Positions 41,419 to 52,000 are shown, counted from the stretch's first letter. The stretch is DNA of 64,000 bases from Rikenellaceae bacterium (GCA_902363575.1 CABJAJ010000004.1:248001-312000); one strand, 5' to 3'. Notes: a model not told the origin generated them from the sequence alone. Numbers and translations are program-made.

Positions 41419-41426
41419 CAAAGATA
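41419..41426 (-). promoter_or_regulatory. -7 box of cutC
   Basis: TATCTTTG on the minus strand, 19 bases before the start at 41400, which it decides. Confidence 0.6.
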
Positions 41427-41430
41427 GGGA

Positions 41431-41853
41431 TTCTTTTTTCGCTTCCTCCCTGTGACGGCCTGTTTTTTTGTCGTCCGGTCGAATTTATCCTCGTGCCGCG
41501 GAGCGATGTGCTGCATCGGGGGTCTTTTTCAGGCCGTAACCGCGAAGGTTTCCGGCCGGCTGTGCGGTAAGGTATGAAGAGGTTGTCGAACCGGGAAGGG
41601 AATAATCGTCGGCAAGCGTGCGGGTCGTCGTTTTTTTGCTTATATTTGATGTAGTCTGAAGGTATTTAATTGACTACAAATAGATTAAAAGAAACTCGCA
41701 TGAGAATGGGCAACGGATAAGAAATTGGTAAAGTGCTTTGATACACTATATTTCTCATGCTGTCAAACAACTCTTATTTGTTTGCAAATATAATATTATT
41801 GCAGGTAATAATCAAAAATAACGAGGTTTATTTTCATTTTTACCTGCTGATAT
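41431..41853. other. Gene-free border between core chromosome and element
   Basis: No gene is seen. To about 41630 the DNA is GC-rich like the chromosome; after that it turns AT-rich. The AT-rich part holds three inverted repeats: GTAGTC/GACTAC (41651-41656 and 41672-41677), GCATGAGAA/TTCTCATGC (41698-41706 and 41752-41760) and the hairpin at 41801-41847. A TATATTTG at 41641-41648 could be a further promoter. The left end of the element probably lies here but I cannot fix it. Confidence 0.6.
41801..41847. repeat. Long AT-rich hairpin upstream of the element regulator
   Basis: GCAGGTAA (41801-41808) pairs with TTACCTGC (41840-41847). Inside it AAAATAA faces TTATTTT, giving a long, nearly continuous stem. 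There is no T run, so a terminator is less likely than a protein-binding or recombination site. Confidence 0.6.
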
Positions 41854-41884
41854 TTGTTCCGGATTATCAGATGCGATATATTTG
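41854..41884 (+). promoter_or_regulatory. Promoter of the element's AraC gene
   Basis: TTG (41854-41856), a 20-bp spacer and TATATTTG (41877-41884) form a full Bacteroidetes-type promoter, about 97 bases before ATG 41982. Confidence 0.65.
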
Positions 41885-41981
41885 TAATTAGGATTCGTAC
41901 CGTGTTCCAAGCGGTTCATAAGTAACGACTTGCGGAGTTTTGGCAACAAGGGGATGCGGCTCCGTTTTATAGAAATGACTT

Positions 41982-42839
41982 ATGCAAACCGACTTATCCA
42001 TTTACAACAGTCTTCGCCCTTCCTTTATAGAAGGCGTTCACGCCGTGAAGTTCAATGCTTTGTCGGCGGTCATATCGCGTTACCGGGATTATGCCCGCAG
42101 TTCCGAACAAATAAAAGCGTACTCGGGAGATTCTCTGCTGATGCGGGACATCGCCTCCTTGCTTGACGAAGCACCCCGTCCCATAACGAGGGAATACCAG
42201 GATTTCACCCCGTTCCTGCTTCTTCTGATGCTTTCGGAGGAATTTCATGTCGTCCATTACGTCGAGCGTCTTGTAACGTGGTATTTCGGCTACTGTTGTG
42301 TCGATGAACTGCGGACGGTTTGCACCATTCTGTCCGAGTGTTCCTACCCGCATCACGACACGCTGCGGCTGCGGTTCAAGAATTACCTGCGTGAAGCCCG
42401 TAAGACATTGGGTATGCCCGTTGAATGTAACGCTGCTGTCATGCTGAAAATGCTCGACGCCTCTTATGAACATCTCACTCCCGCCGATGTCGGGGAGTTC
42501 GAGGAGCTGTTGCACCTGGGGGACGATTACGAGTTCATCTCCCGTGTCAAATCGAATTATCTTGCCTCGGATAACGTCACGGAACTCGCCGGGGTTTGCG
42601 GGTATTCCAGCACGATTACCTTCCGCCGGCGTTTCCAGCGGGTTTTCGGCTGCTCGGCCTCCTCGTGGTTACGTCAGCGCCGTATCGAACGTATCGGGGA
42701 GTTGTTGCGGACGACACACTACACGTTGCAGGAAATAGCCTACATGTGCGGTTTCTCCGCCCAATCCCACTTTACGGACTTTTGCAAGCGGAATATGGGG
42801 AGCAATCCCACTTCCATCCGCCAGGAAGGTCGGATCTGA
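41982..42839 (+). CDS. AraC family regulator of the element
   Basis: A 285-residue protein with a helical N-terminal ~185 residues that I do not recognise and a C-terminal AraC double HTH (~190-283). The HTH includes VTELAGVCGYSSTITFRRRFQRVFG and YTLQEIAYMCGFSAQSHFTDFCK. It is the first gene inside the element, followed by rteC after 105 bp. In CTnDOT the RteA/RteB two-component system activates rteC; here this AraC protein stands in that position and may take over that task (inference). Confidence 0.85.
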   Translation: MQTDLSIYNSLRPSFIEGVHAVKFNALSAVISRYRDYARSSEQIKAYSGDSLLMRDIASLLDEAPRPITREYQDFTPFLLLLMLSEEFHVVHYVERLVTWYFGYCCVDELRTVCTILSECSYPHHDTLRLRFKNYLREARKTLGMPVECNAAVMLKMLDASYEHLTPADVGEFEELLHLGDDYEFISRVKSNYLASDNVTELAGVCGYSSTITFRRRFQRVFGCSASSWLRQRRIERIGELLRTTHYTLQEIAYMCGFSAQSHFTDFCKRNMGSNPTSIRQEGRI

Positions 42840-42944
42840 CATTAAAATCGGCTCCGTGATAAAAAAACGAAGAGAAAGATAAAAATCGTAATCCGCCGGT
42901 TTTTCGATTCGCTAACTTTATACGCGAAAGTAACAAGACGGATT

Positions 42945-43805
42945 ATGATTGCATTTATAGAAAAATTAAACAGCGAAGTCCTGCGGAGTATCGAACGTAT
43001 CGAATCGCGGGATACCGACGTGTTGAAAAAGTCGCTTGAAGCGTCACGTGTCCTGGGAGAAGCGTTCGACCGTTTGAAACAATATATCATCGGCTACCGT
43101 TTTCAAAACGATGACGAGGAAATAAAGTTCTTCAAAGAAATCAAACCCCGTCTTTTTTGCCGTCTGATCTATTACCGCAAGCTCTACAATATCGAGATGA
43201 ACCGTCCGGTAGGAAGTATCGAGGCACAACGGGAGTACCTGGACGCCCATGTTCGGGCCATCAACGCGTACACGCAGAAACGCCTCGACTTTATCCGCTA
43301 TTTCCGCAGCGGCGCTACACACCTGGACAGCCTCTATTTCCTGCGCGGGCAGACCGACACGGAGCAATACCTGGAAACCTTCTACTATGAACTCGACCCG
43401 CAGTTTTCGACAAACGCGGATTTCAAGGTGGCGAAAATCCTGGCCAACGATATGTTGTCGGTTTATCTTATGGGCGAATTGGAATCACTGGAGAGCACGA
43501 ACCTCCGGAACATGGTTCTGCCATTGTCTGACGTGCGTCCGACATGGCAGGACTCGAAGACGGATCTGACGGAACTTATTTACCTGCTCGACAGTAAAGG
43601 CTGTTTCGGCAATGTGCCACTCACGCAACTTGCCAGCTACATTTCCAACGCTTTCAACGTACACCTCGACATGAACCTTTCGAGGACATTCTGCGATATG
43701 AAAATCCGAAACAACCCGACACCGTGGCTTGACAAGGCGAAAGAGGCCCTGCTTAAACGTATGCAGACGTGGAAGCGAAACAAGAAAAACGGCAATTCCG
43801 AGTAG
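42945..43805 (+). CDS. rteC: RteC-like regulator of element excision
   Basis: A 286-residue protein of the RteC family. In CTnDOT, RteC activates the excision operon beginning with xis2c. Visible marks are the N-terminal helical part (FIEKLNSEVLRSIERIESRD), the central HLDSLYFLRGQTD and the C-terminal winged-helix-like TDLTELIYLLDSKGCFGNVPLTQLASYIS. The next genes (44204 and 44519) are small HTH proteins in the place of Xis2c and Xis2d, which fits the CTnDOT circuit. Confidence 0.9.
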   Translation: MIAFIEKLNSEVLRSIERIESRDTDVLKKSLEASRVLGEAFDRLKQYIIGYRFQNDDEEIKFFKEIKPRLFCRLIYYRKLYNIEMNRPVGSIEAQREYLDAHVRAINAYTQKRLDFIRYFRSGATHLDSLYFLRGQTDTEQYLETFYYELDPQFSTNADFKVAKILANDMLSVYLMGELESLESTNLRNMVLPLSDVRPTWQDSKTDLTELIYLLDSKGCFGNVPLTQLASYISNAFNVHLDMNLSRTFCDMKIRNNPTPWLDKAKEALLKRMQTWKRNKKNGNSE

Positions 43806-44171
43806 AATATGAACCGGTAAAGCACTCTATTCCTTATAGAAACACTGATAATCAGCGTTGTATATAACAAAAGAACCGAGGTCGGTTTTCCCCCGTAACT
43901 CTCGAAAGGAACTTTCCCGAACGCCCGTATTTGCACCCGTATAAGGAGCCGATACGGGTGTTCCGTTGTAGCCCCGTCCGGATTAGAACACCGTTAAGCG
44001 TTGAATCACAGTATTCTATCGCATTTCTGCCAATAAAAATACCGAGTACGGGCCGCGGATTTCGGTAAAAAACACTGCCTTCTTCACCGCATGAACCGTT
44101 GAGAATCAGTTCACTGCAAATTATCAAAAAAAAGTCGTACCGACCTCGTTTTAAGCTGTCCATATAAGCCC
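43806..44171. other. Regulatory gap between rteC and the Xis-like genes
   Basis: About 400 noncoding bases. It holds CGAGGTCGGT at 43877-43886 and its reverse complement ACCGACCTCG at 44139-44148, the hairpin CACCCGTAT/ATACGGGTG at 43934-43960, and A-rich DNA before the xis-like promoter region. In CTnDOT, RteC binds half-sites upstream of xis2c; the ACCGACCTCG copy lies about 25 bases upstream of the putative -7 box and is a candidate. Confidence 0.5.
43934..43960 (+). terminator. Hairpin downstream of rteC
   Basis: CACCCGTAT (43934-43942) and ATACGGGTG (43952-43960) form a 9-bp stem with a 9-base loop. Only TT follows, so it is a weak terminator or another structural element. Confidence 0.45.
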
Positions 44172-44202
44172 GACCTTTGTAACAGACTAAAAAACAAAGG
44201 AG
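44172..44202 (+). promoter_or_regulatory. Variant -7 box and strong RBS of the first Xis-like gene
   Basis: GACCTTTG (44172-44179) differs from TAnnTTTG at its first base, as expected of a promoter that needs an activator. AAAGGAG at 44196-44202 directly precedes ATG 44204, an unusually good Shine-Dalgarno for Bacteroidales. Confidence 0.5.
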
Positions 44203-44203
44203 T

Positions 44204-44515
44204 ATGAAAATCATAGTGATCGGTTCGCGAGCCTATAACGAGCTTGTCGGGCGTATAGAGAAAATAGAGGCTGCAATCGCCTCTCTCCCTGAAAAGGGGC
44301 GTGCATGGAATAAGGAGTATATAAACGACGAATGGATGGACGGCGAGCAGGTCTGCCGTTACCTGGGTATCAGCGGGCGTACCCTTCAACGCCTCCGCTC
44401 GGATCACGTGATCACCTATTCGGCCATCAACCGGAAGCTGTATTATTCCCTCACGGAAATCCGCCGTGTGCTGAAGGAGCGTTCCGTGCGGCGCAAGAAC
44501 CAACCAAAGGAGTAG
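44204..44515 (+). CDS. Small HTH protein, Xis2c-like
   Basis: A 103-residue protein with an N-terminal helix (MKIIVIGSRAYNELVGRIEKIEAAI) and a MerR/excisionase-type HTH (~45-95: EQVCRYLGISGRTLQRLRSD, then YYSLTEIRRVLKER). Such proteins bend DNA as recombination directionality factors or act as regulators. Position after rteC and the paired HTH gene 3 bp downstream match xis2c-xis2d of CTnDOT. The specific role is an inference. Confidence 0.8.
   Translation: MKIIVIGSRAYNELVGRIEKIEAAIASLPEKGRAWNKEYINDEWMDGEQVCRYLGISGRTLQRLRSDHVITYSAINRKLYYSLTEIRRVLKERSVRRKNQPKE
44506..44512 (+). promoter_or_regulatory. RBS of the second Xis-like gene
   Basis: AAAGGAG lies 7-13 bases before ATG 44519 and overlaps the end of the upstream gene, so the two small HTH genes are translated together. 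Confidence 0.6.
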
Positions 44516-44518
44516 GCC

Positions 44519-44845
44519 ATGTTTCTGGACAAGGAATATTTCGACGGATGGATGCAGCGGCTCTCGGAACGGCTGGAACGTATCGAGAAGCTGTGCGCGG
44601 GGGACGTGGAGCAACCGCTTTCCATCCTGCCTGACGGGGAGCGTCTTCTGGACAATTACGACCTGTGCCGTATGCTCAATATCAGCAAGCGCACACTCCA
44701 GCGTTACCGCACCTCGGGAGAGCTGCCTTACGAGATGATCTATCACAAGACCTTCTACCGGGAATCGGACGTCCTGCGGTTCATCGAGCGTAACTTCAGT
44801 AATTTCCGCAAGCTGAAAAAGGATCGTCCTGCCGGTTCCGGTTAG
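44519..44845 (+). CDS. Small HTH protein, Xis2d-like
   Basis: A 108-residue paralogue of the preceding protein: an N-terminal helix (MQRLSERLERIEKLC) and an excisionase-type HTH (LLDNYDLCRMLNISKRTLQRY, then TFYRESDVLRFIERN). The C-terminus is basic. It starts 3 bp after the upstream stop behind its own RBS. Together they look like the Xis2c/Xis2d pair that directs excision; a regulatory pair unrelated to excision is the alternative. Confidence 0.8.
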   Translation: MFLDKEYFDGWMQRLSERLERIEKLCAGDVEQPLSILPDGERLLDNYDLCRMLNISKRTLQRYRTSGELPYEMIYHKTFYRESDVLRFIERNFSNFRKLKKDRPAGSG

Positions 44846-44944
44846 GCCCTGTCCCGAGAGTCCGGCGTCATGGAAAAACGCGGAGATACATGGAATAAGG
44901 CACGACAAGGCGGTACAACCGTTCGATATTTGCCGTAAAATCAG

Positions 44945-44952
44945 TATGTTTG
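44945..44952 (+). promoter_or_regulatory. -7 box of the PDDEXK nuclease gene
   Basis: TATGTTTG matches TAnnTTTG, 28 bases before ATG 44981. A TTG at 44930-44932 is nearer than usual. Confidence 0.5.
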
Positions 44953-44980
44953 CACTTGGAAGCCTATATAATAATGAACA

Positions 44981-45994
44981 ATGAAAGAAACAGATAAAAT
45001 ATATCCTGCCGACAAAGGGGAGGAAGAGCTGCTGCATAACGTGCGCCATATCTTGCAGGAAGCGCGCGCGAAGGTGATACATCATGTCAATTCGACCCTC
45101 GTGAGGGCTTACTGGCAGGTAGGGAAATATATAGTGGAGTACGAGCAGCAGGGAACCGACCGTGCCGGATATGGCAAGGCTGTCATCAACACCCTTTCCA
45201 GGCGGCTCGTGGCGGAGTTCGGAAACGGGTTCACGGCCACCAACCTGCGGTACATGAGGCAGTTTTACCAGTGCTACCCGAAATATCACACGCTGTGTGA
45301 TAAATTGAGCTGGTCGCATTGCCGCACGCTTCTCAAGGTGTCGGGCGATGCCGCCCGTGATTTTTACCTGCACGAGTGCGTCAAGGAAAACTGGAGTGTC
45401 CGGCAGCTCGACCGCCAAATCAACACGCTTTTCTATGACCGCTTGCTGGCCAGCCGAGACAAGAAAGCCGTGAAAGAGGAGATTTCCCGTACCGAACCCG
45501 GGCGTGTCGAACCCAAAGAGATCATCCGCGACCCGTATATCCTGGAGTTTCTCGGTATCCCCCAGGGAGAGCATTTTCTGGAAACCGATCTGGAGCAACT
45601 GCTCATCAGCCGCTTGCAGCGCTTGATGCTCGAACTCGGGAAAGGCTTCGCCTTCGTCGCGCGACAGAAGCGTATCTCCTTCGACGACAAGCATTTCTAC
45701 ATCGACCTGGTCTTTTACAATTACCTGGCCCGCTGTTTCGTTTTAATAGACCTTAAATCCGGGGAGCTGACCCATCAGGATTTGGGGCAGATGCAGATGT
45801 ATGTCAATTACTACACCCGTGAGTTGATGAATCCCGGGGATAACCCTCCGGTGGGTATCGTCCTCTGCGCGGAGAAAAACGACGCGGTCGTCCGTTATAC
45901 GCTGCCCGAAGATGAAAAGCAGGTCTTCGCCGCCCAGTACATGACCTATCTTCCCACGCAGGAGGAGCTGCAAACACTCTTGCAGGAAGTGTGA
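44981..45994 (+). CDS. YhcG-family PDDEXK nuclease domain protein (DUF1016)
   Basis: A 337-residue protein of the YhcG/RpnC-like DUF1016 family. The N-terminal domain (~15-170) contains VRAYWQVGKYIVEYEQQG and WSHCRTLL. The C-terminal nuclease-like part (~200-330) contains RISFDDKHFYIDLVFYN and VLIDLKSG, giving the D...D-x-K pattern of the PDDEXK fold. Members are widespread on mobile elements and near restriction-modification loci. The biological role is unknown; it could be defence or element maintenance. It ends at a strong bidirectional terminator facing the methylase-helicase gene. Confidence 0.9.
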   Translation: MKETDKIYPADKGEEELLHNVRHILQEARAKVIHHVNSTLVRAYWQVGKYIVEYEQQGTDRAGYGKAVINTLSRRLVAEFGNGFTATNLRYMRQFYQCYPKYHTLCDKLSWSHCRTLLKVSGDAARDFYLHECVKENWSVRQLDRQINTLFYDRLLASRDKKAVKEEISRTEPGRVEPKEIIRDPYILEFLGIPQGEHFLETDLEQLLISRLQRLMLELGKGFAFVARQKRISFDDKHFYIDLVFYNYLARCFVLIDLKSGELTHQDLGQMQMYVNYYTRELMNPGDNPPVGIVLCAEKNDAVVRYTLPEDEKQVFAAQYMTYLPTQEELQTLLQEV

Positions 45995-46018
45995 CAACAA
46001 CGCTCATGGGCATATGAA

Positions 46019-46054
46019 AAAAGCCGACGGAAATCTGTACTTCCGTCGGCTTTT
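46019..46054. terminator. Bidirectional terminator
   Basis: A 14-bp perfect stem AAAAGCCGACGGAA / TTCCGTCGGCTTTT with an 8-base loop lies between the convergent nuclease and methylase-helicase genes. T runs are present in both directions. Confidence 0.9.
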
Positions 46055-46057
46055 CGC

Positions 46058-49000
46058 TTACATCTTAATCCCTTTCTTTGCGGGGCCATTCTCCGGCGGG
46101 CTGCCCACGCCCGCGATCACGATGCGCCCCCCGGAGGCGTCGGCAATCTGCCGCAGCCGGGAAGGAATACGGGCCGCCGTGTTGTCTTCCTTCGGGAGCT
46201 CTTCCGCCGTGTCATGCCGTTCCCGGCACACGTCGTTATCCTCCTCCGCCTCCTTTCCCTCGCTCTCTTCTATCGGTTTGAGGCTTTGCTGTATCCTGCG
46301 GTCTATTTCCGTCAGGTCAGTTTTCAGGGCCGTCAGTTCGGGCTCCTTGCGCCAGGAACTTTCCACCACTTCCCGCAGGACGGGAATATCTTTCTCCAGT
46401 TCCTCATTCTTTTTCCGGAATTTTTCCAGTGTCGGCTCGATGGTCGCGAGCGCGTGGATGAAGTTCATCGCCGCCAGTCGCGGGTCGGAGGCGATATTCC
46501 CGTAGTTATACTGGTATAGATAATCCCCTTCACCCCGGACATAAAAACGGTTCTGCACCAGGTCGAGCCCGTCTTTCCCGGTCGTTTCGCTCTGGACGAG
46601 CAGCTCGAACCCGTAGAGGCTCCCGATGGGTTCGAGCCTGTCGAGCGTGCGTGCCGTTTCGGCGATACGGTTGAGCTGTTTCCCGATGAGCTTGGGGTCG
46701 GAGGTTTCCAGCCCGTTCAGTTTCACGGGATTGCGGTACGAGCCGTCCTCGTTGAACTCGACGCGGGCCTTGAAGTGTTCCAGATCCTTGCCGATACGCC
46801 GTATCAGGTCGTTGTTCTTCTCTATCTTCTCCGTGATCTGCTCCAGCTTGTAGCGGCTCGATGATTTGCCGCGCACGAATGCCTGGCGTTCGCTTTCGAG
46901 CGTGGCAATCTTCTTCTCCAGGCGGGCTTTGTCCAGCAGGTCTGTATTTCCCGAGAGGACGGCGACATACTCGGAAAAATTCATGCCGCTCTTTTCGTCG
47001 ATGGCCCCCTCGTCGATGGTACGGCTTCCCATGTTGTTGGTCTTGAGCTGGCGGATGAACAGTTGCTTGTTGTGCAACAGCCCGAACTTGTAGGCGTCGA
47101 GCGACTTCTCGACGGCGTATAATATCACGTCCACCTTGTTGTCGGCATGGAGTTTGGCGATCTCGTTCCCGGTGCGTATTCCCCGCCCGTCGCGCTGCTC
47201 CAGGTCGCTGGGACGCCAGGGGCAGTCCAGGTGGTGTATCGCCACGCAGCGTTTCTGCGCGTTCACTCCCGTCCCGAGCATCTCGGTCGATCCGAAGAGT
47301 ACGCGGATTTTTCCGGTGTTCATACCGGCGATCATCTCCTTGCGCGCTTTTTCCGAGGTCGCCTCCTGGATGAACCGCACCTCGCTTTGGGGTATGCCGT
47401 AATCCTCCGCGAGTTTACGCCGTATCTCGGAATAGACGTTCCACCCCGCTCCGGGTTTGTAGGTTCCCAGGTCGGAGAATACGAACTGCGTACCTTTGTA
47501 CGCCTCGAAACGGCGGTAGTAACCGGCAATCATACGGGCGCAGTGGCTCGCCTTGTTGTCCACGTGGTCGCTGTATAGTTCGGGGTCTATCATACGCATA
47601 TCGAGCGACATCTTGCGGGCGTAGTCTGTGGCAATGAGCATTTTCGCCTTTTCCTCCCGCTCCGAGAGCGGCAGGCGGCCCAGGAGCGTGGCATCGCCCG
47701 ATTTGGCGAACTGCACCAGCCGTTCTATGAACTCCGTCTGCTGGGGTGTCGGCGGGATATTGTGCAATATCTCGTTCTTTTGCGGTCGGTCGATCCCTAT
47801 ATCCTCCGCCGAGCGGTAATCTGTAATCTCGGAGTAGAACATGGCCAGTTCGGGAACCTTGATGAAATATCGGAACCGTTCTTTCTGCACGACCTCGTTG
47901 GTCACGGAAAACTCGTAGTCGATGGTTTTCTTGGCAAAAATGGCCGCCCAGGCATCGAAGGTGCGGATATTCTGACGCTCCAGTTCCTTCGGGCGCAGGT
48001 ACTTGAAAAGCAGGTACAGTTCCGTGAGCGAGTTGGAGATGGTCGTTCCCGAGAGGAACGTCGCCCCCAGGTCGCGGCCCGTGCGCTGCTGTATGGTACG
48101 CAGCGCGAAAAGCATGTTGAGCGCCCGCTGCGACCCCTCGGGATTTCCGAGGCCCGCCACCCGGTCATGCCGGGTCGTGAAAGTCAGGTTCTTGAATTTG
48201 TGGCTCTCGTCCACGTAGAGGTGGTCGATACCCATGAGGCGGAAGTCCACGGCGTCGTCCTTGCGTGTTTCCAGCGCGTGCGCCACCTTCTGCAACTTGG
48301 CTTCCAGGTTGGCCTTGCGTTTCTGACACCCTTTCATCATGGCGCGGGAAACGTCCCTGCCTTGTGCTTTGAGCACTTCGAGGTTCTCCTCCACGCAGTC
48401 CAGCTCGGCCTGCAATATCTCCTGCTGTATCTCCGGGGACTGGGGTATCATGCCGAACTGTTCGTGCGAGAGGATCACGGCGTCCCAGTCGTTGTTGCGT
48501 ATCTCCCGGAAGATGCGCTCACGCTTCCGGGGCGTGAAATCCTCCTTGCCCGGGTAGAGGACTTTGGCCATCGGGTAAGCGGTGCAGAACGTCCGGGCTA
48601 TTTCATGGATGTTGGCTTTCAGCCCGATAATCATGGGTTTGTTGGCCAGCCCGAGGCGTTTCTTCTCGTAGGCCCCGCAGCACATGATAAGGGTCTTTCC
48701 GCCGCCCACCTCGTGGTCGATTATCCCGCCGCCGAGCAGTTTGTCCATCCATATCGCGTCCTTCTGGCTGTCATACAGTTTGTCGATTCCCAGCCCCTTG
48801 AGGTCGAGGTCGGGGAATTCCTGGTGCGTCCCGTCGTACTTCGGGCGCACGTAACAGTTGAAAGTACGGTTATAGAGGTCTGTCAGGCGGTCTTTGAAGT
48901 CGGACGACTGCTCGCGCAGCCATTCGGGGAAAGCACCCCGGATCTCGTCTATCTTGCTGTTGGCGAGCTGTATGGCCTCCCCGTCACGCACTTTGACCTC

Positions 49001-52000
49001 CCGCCGTTCGCCGTCCACCCATTTGAGGACGGTCTTGGTGATGTCGGGCGAAGTGTTTTGCAGGGCGTGTTTCAAAAGGTGCAGGCCGTTGTACTTACGG
49101 GTCTGCGCGCTGACGGCATACTGCTCCGTGATCTTCACGTTCGTCGCTTCCGCCTTCACGCCGTACTCGTCCAGGTTGGAGGCGAAGGTGATCTTCACCT
49201 CCGTATCGAAGAGCGAGGAGGCGAAACGCTCGTAAATACCTTTTGGAATCCACCGTTCGCCCAGGTTGAAGTCCAGGTCGTCGAAAGCGATGGGTTTGGG
49301 TGTCGCCTCGCGCAGAGCCTCCAGCGATTCCCGGGCCGGGGCGTGGTCGGGATTCTCCCGCAGGAACGCCTCGATCCGTTCGGCTTTCCCGATGACATTG
49401 CCGGCGATGAACTTGTCGGCAACCTCGTAGCCGTCCGTTTCCGGGTTGTAATAGATACGTCCTTTCAGTTCCCCGAGTATTCCCTCCACGGTAGTTCCCG
49501 TGAGCGATGCCATGTAGCGAGGTTCCACCCGGCCGTACTTGTTCAGGCTGGCCACAAGGGCCTCCGAAGCATCGTCGGCGTGCGTGATCTCATCGGGATT
49601 GAAGGCCACGGGACGCTCGAAGATGTCGGCTTTGCGTGCCTTGCCGTCGATGTAACGCTCCAGCGATAGAATCTCCGTCCCCCGCGCGTCCATCTTGATC
49701 AGGTCGAGGTTGCGTTTGTCATTGAGCCGTCCGAAGCGTTCGGTGAAATTGTCGTAAAGCCGGTTGAGCATCTCCCGCAGGGCGGGGTTCGCCGTCAGCG
49801 TTTCCGCCTCGTTGTTATAAAGGTGGTAATAGGCATCGCGTATCTCGATATACATGGAGGCTTTCGTCCGTTGTGCAGGCGTGAGTTCCAGCGGGTGGAA
49901 CATGGGTTGCAGGGATTCAATCCCCCGCAGGTAGCCGACCCGGTTTTGTCCGTCCGTGACGAGTGTCCCTTCGCGGAAATAGGGGGCGACCTCCCCCTCG
50001 AACGGGCGGGGTTTCATATCCACCTCCCGTATCTGTGGCGTTTCTTTACCGGGTTCTTCCTCCTCCGGATTTTCCGACGTGTCGAACAAGCTGCCCGTTC
50101 TCGGCGTACCGGCGGCTTGTTTCCGTCTGTCTTTCGGGGCTTCCGTCGGGGGGCGTACCGCCTGCCGTTCCCGCTGTTCCGGAGTTTCCTGCTGCCGGGC
50201 GCTTTGTCGGCGCAGTTCCGCCCTCCGTTCCGGGGTAAGCGACATCATCATCTCGTAAAAGCCGTTGATCGGCGGGTTGTCCTCCCAGTTCAGGGAGGCA
50301 TACAAGTCTTCGGGATCACGCTCCGGTGGCGTCGTTTTCGGCATTTCGCTCTTCTGTTCCTCCGGAGAGGAGGCCGGGGCGAATAACGAGGGTTGCCGGG
50401 GCGTCTTCCGCTTTGCTCCCCGGCGGCTGTTCCTTTTCTTGGATATACCGAGTTCTGCCTGCCGCCGCTCCTCGGCGCTGAAGCCGAACAGGTCGTAGAG
50501 CGTCAGCAACGGTTCCTGCTGCACGTTTACCGGTTCGGCAGCCGCCGTTTCCACCGTGTCGAAAAGCGACCCGGCGAAGCCCTCCCGCGGTTTCGGTTCC
50601 GTTGTTCCGCCCACGTGCTGCACGGGAGTATCCGCCATGCCGAAATCTTCGGGTTTCGGCGGGTGCTGCTCCCACAAGCGATTCTCCCGCTCCTTCGACC
50701 AGGCCCCGAAGTCGGCCAGATCCTCTCCGGTCGGTTCTCCGGCGGGTGTGGCGGCAGAATCCGGTAACACTTGTCCGGGTTTGTTTTCGATTCGGGTAAT
50801 CTCCCCGGTTTCGGTATCGACATGGTAGCCCTGCGCCGCCATTTCTGCGACGACGCGGCGTTTTTCCTCCTCTTCCCGCTGCTGCTGAAGGTTACGGGCG
50901 TCGGCGATAATCTCCTTGACGATTTCTCCGGCAAGGCGGGGCTCGTATCTTTCGGCACGCTGGCGTTCCGCCTGACGGGAACGGGACAATTCCCGCTCCG
51001 GTGTACCGGGTGTCTGTTCCGGAGCATGTTCCAGGCAATAACTCTCGTTGAAATGCCGGTTGAAATCCTCCGAGAGCATACGCCGCATCTCCCGGTCGAT
51101 GCCGTCCACGCCCTCCGCGTGGGTGAACTCCATCGCCGGTTTGCCGTAGGGGTCTTTGCCTACTTTGGCCTCGGTATGGATCACTCTGTCGAACGACTGG
51201 AAAAGGTTGTTTATCCGGATGCCGTTCGACAGCTTGCGGGATTCGATGAAATCCCGCTGCCGTTCGGACAGTTCCCCCGTGGCGGCTTTCTTTTGCAGGA
51301 TAACCAGGTCGCTGCCGACCTCCGTCCCCGCGTGTTCTGTAAAGAGGTTGTTCGGCAGCCGGATGGCCGATACGGGCTCGCAGCGGTTCATCAGCCACTC
51401 GCGCACGGGGCGTCCCTGCTCGGCGTTCAATACTCCCTGCGAGGTGATGAATGCCACCAGGCCGCCCTCGCGTACCATATCGACGGACTTCATGAAAAAA
51501 TAGTTGTGCAGCGCCCGTGTGCCTTGCCGCCGCACGGGGTCGGTATGGGTGGAGAAGAACGGGTCGAAGAGCGCCACGTCCCCGAAAGGGATGTTGCTCA
51601 CGGCCACGTCGTAGTAACCGGCGTATTTGGGTTCGATGCGCTCGAATCCCTGTACCCGCACCCGTTTTTCGGGGTGCAGGTGCTTCAGGATCAACCCCGT
51701 GGCGGGGTCTTTCTCGAAGCAGGTGATCTCCGCATAGGGGGCGTGGAAATCCACGGCACTGACGAAAACCCCCGTTCCCGCACTGGGGTCAAGAATACGT
51801 TTGGGGACGATCCGCGTGTCCCATATCGCCTCCACGATGGCGTCTGCCACTTTCGGGGGCGTGTAAAAAGCCGTCAGGACGGAGTTCTTGATCCCGTCCA
51901 TGTAGCGCTTGTATTCCCGTTCGTCGGGGGTGTTCGCCCTGATGACCTCGTGCAACTCGGCCACGAGCGTTGCCATGCCGTCCTTGTCCGGTTTCCCGGT

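Noticed and set aside
41771..41793. TTTGTTTGC as the CTnDOT-type attachment core
   Set aside because: It only partly fits the GTnnTTTGC pattern, and no matching copy marks a right end in the window.
44204..44845. The two small HTH genes as a toxin-antitoxin pair
   Set aside because: They are paralogues with the same excisionase-type HTH, and neither has a toxin-like domain. The Xis2c/Xis2d position after rteC explains them better.
47762..49669. A 635-codon plus-strand frame inside the methylase-helicase gene
   Set aside because: It is antisense to conserved helicase motifs and has no promoter or family match.
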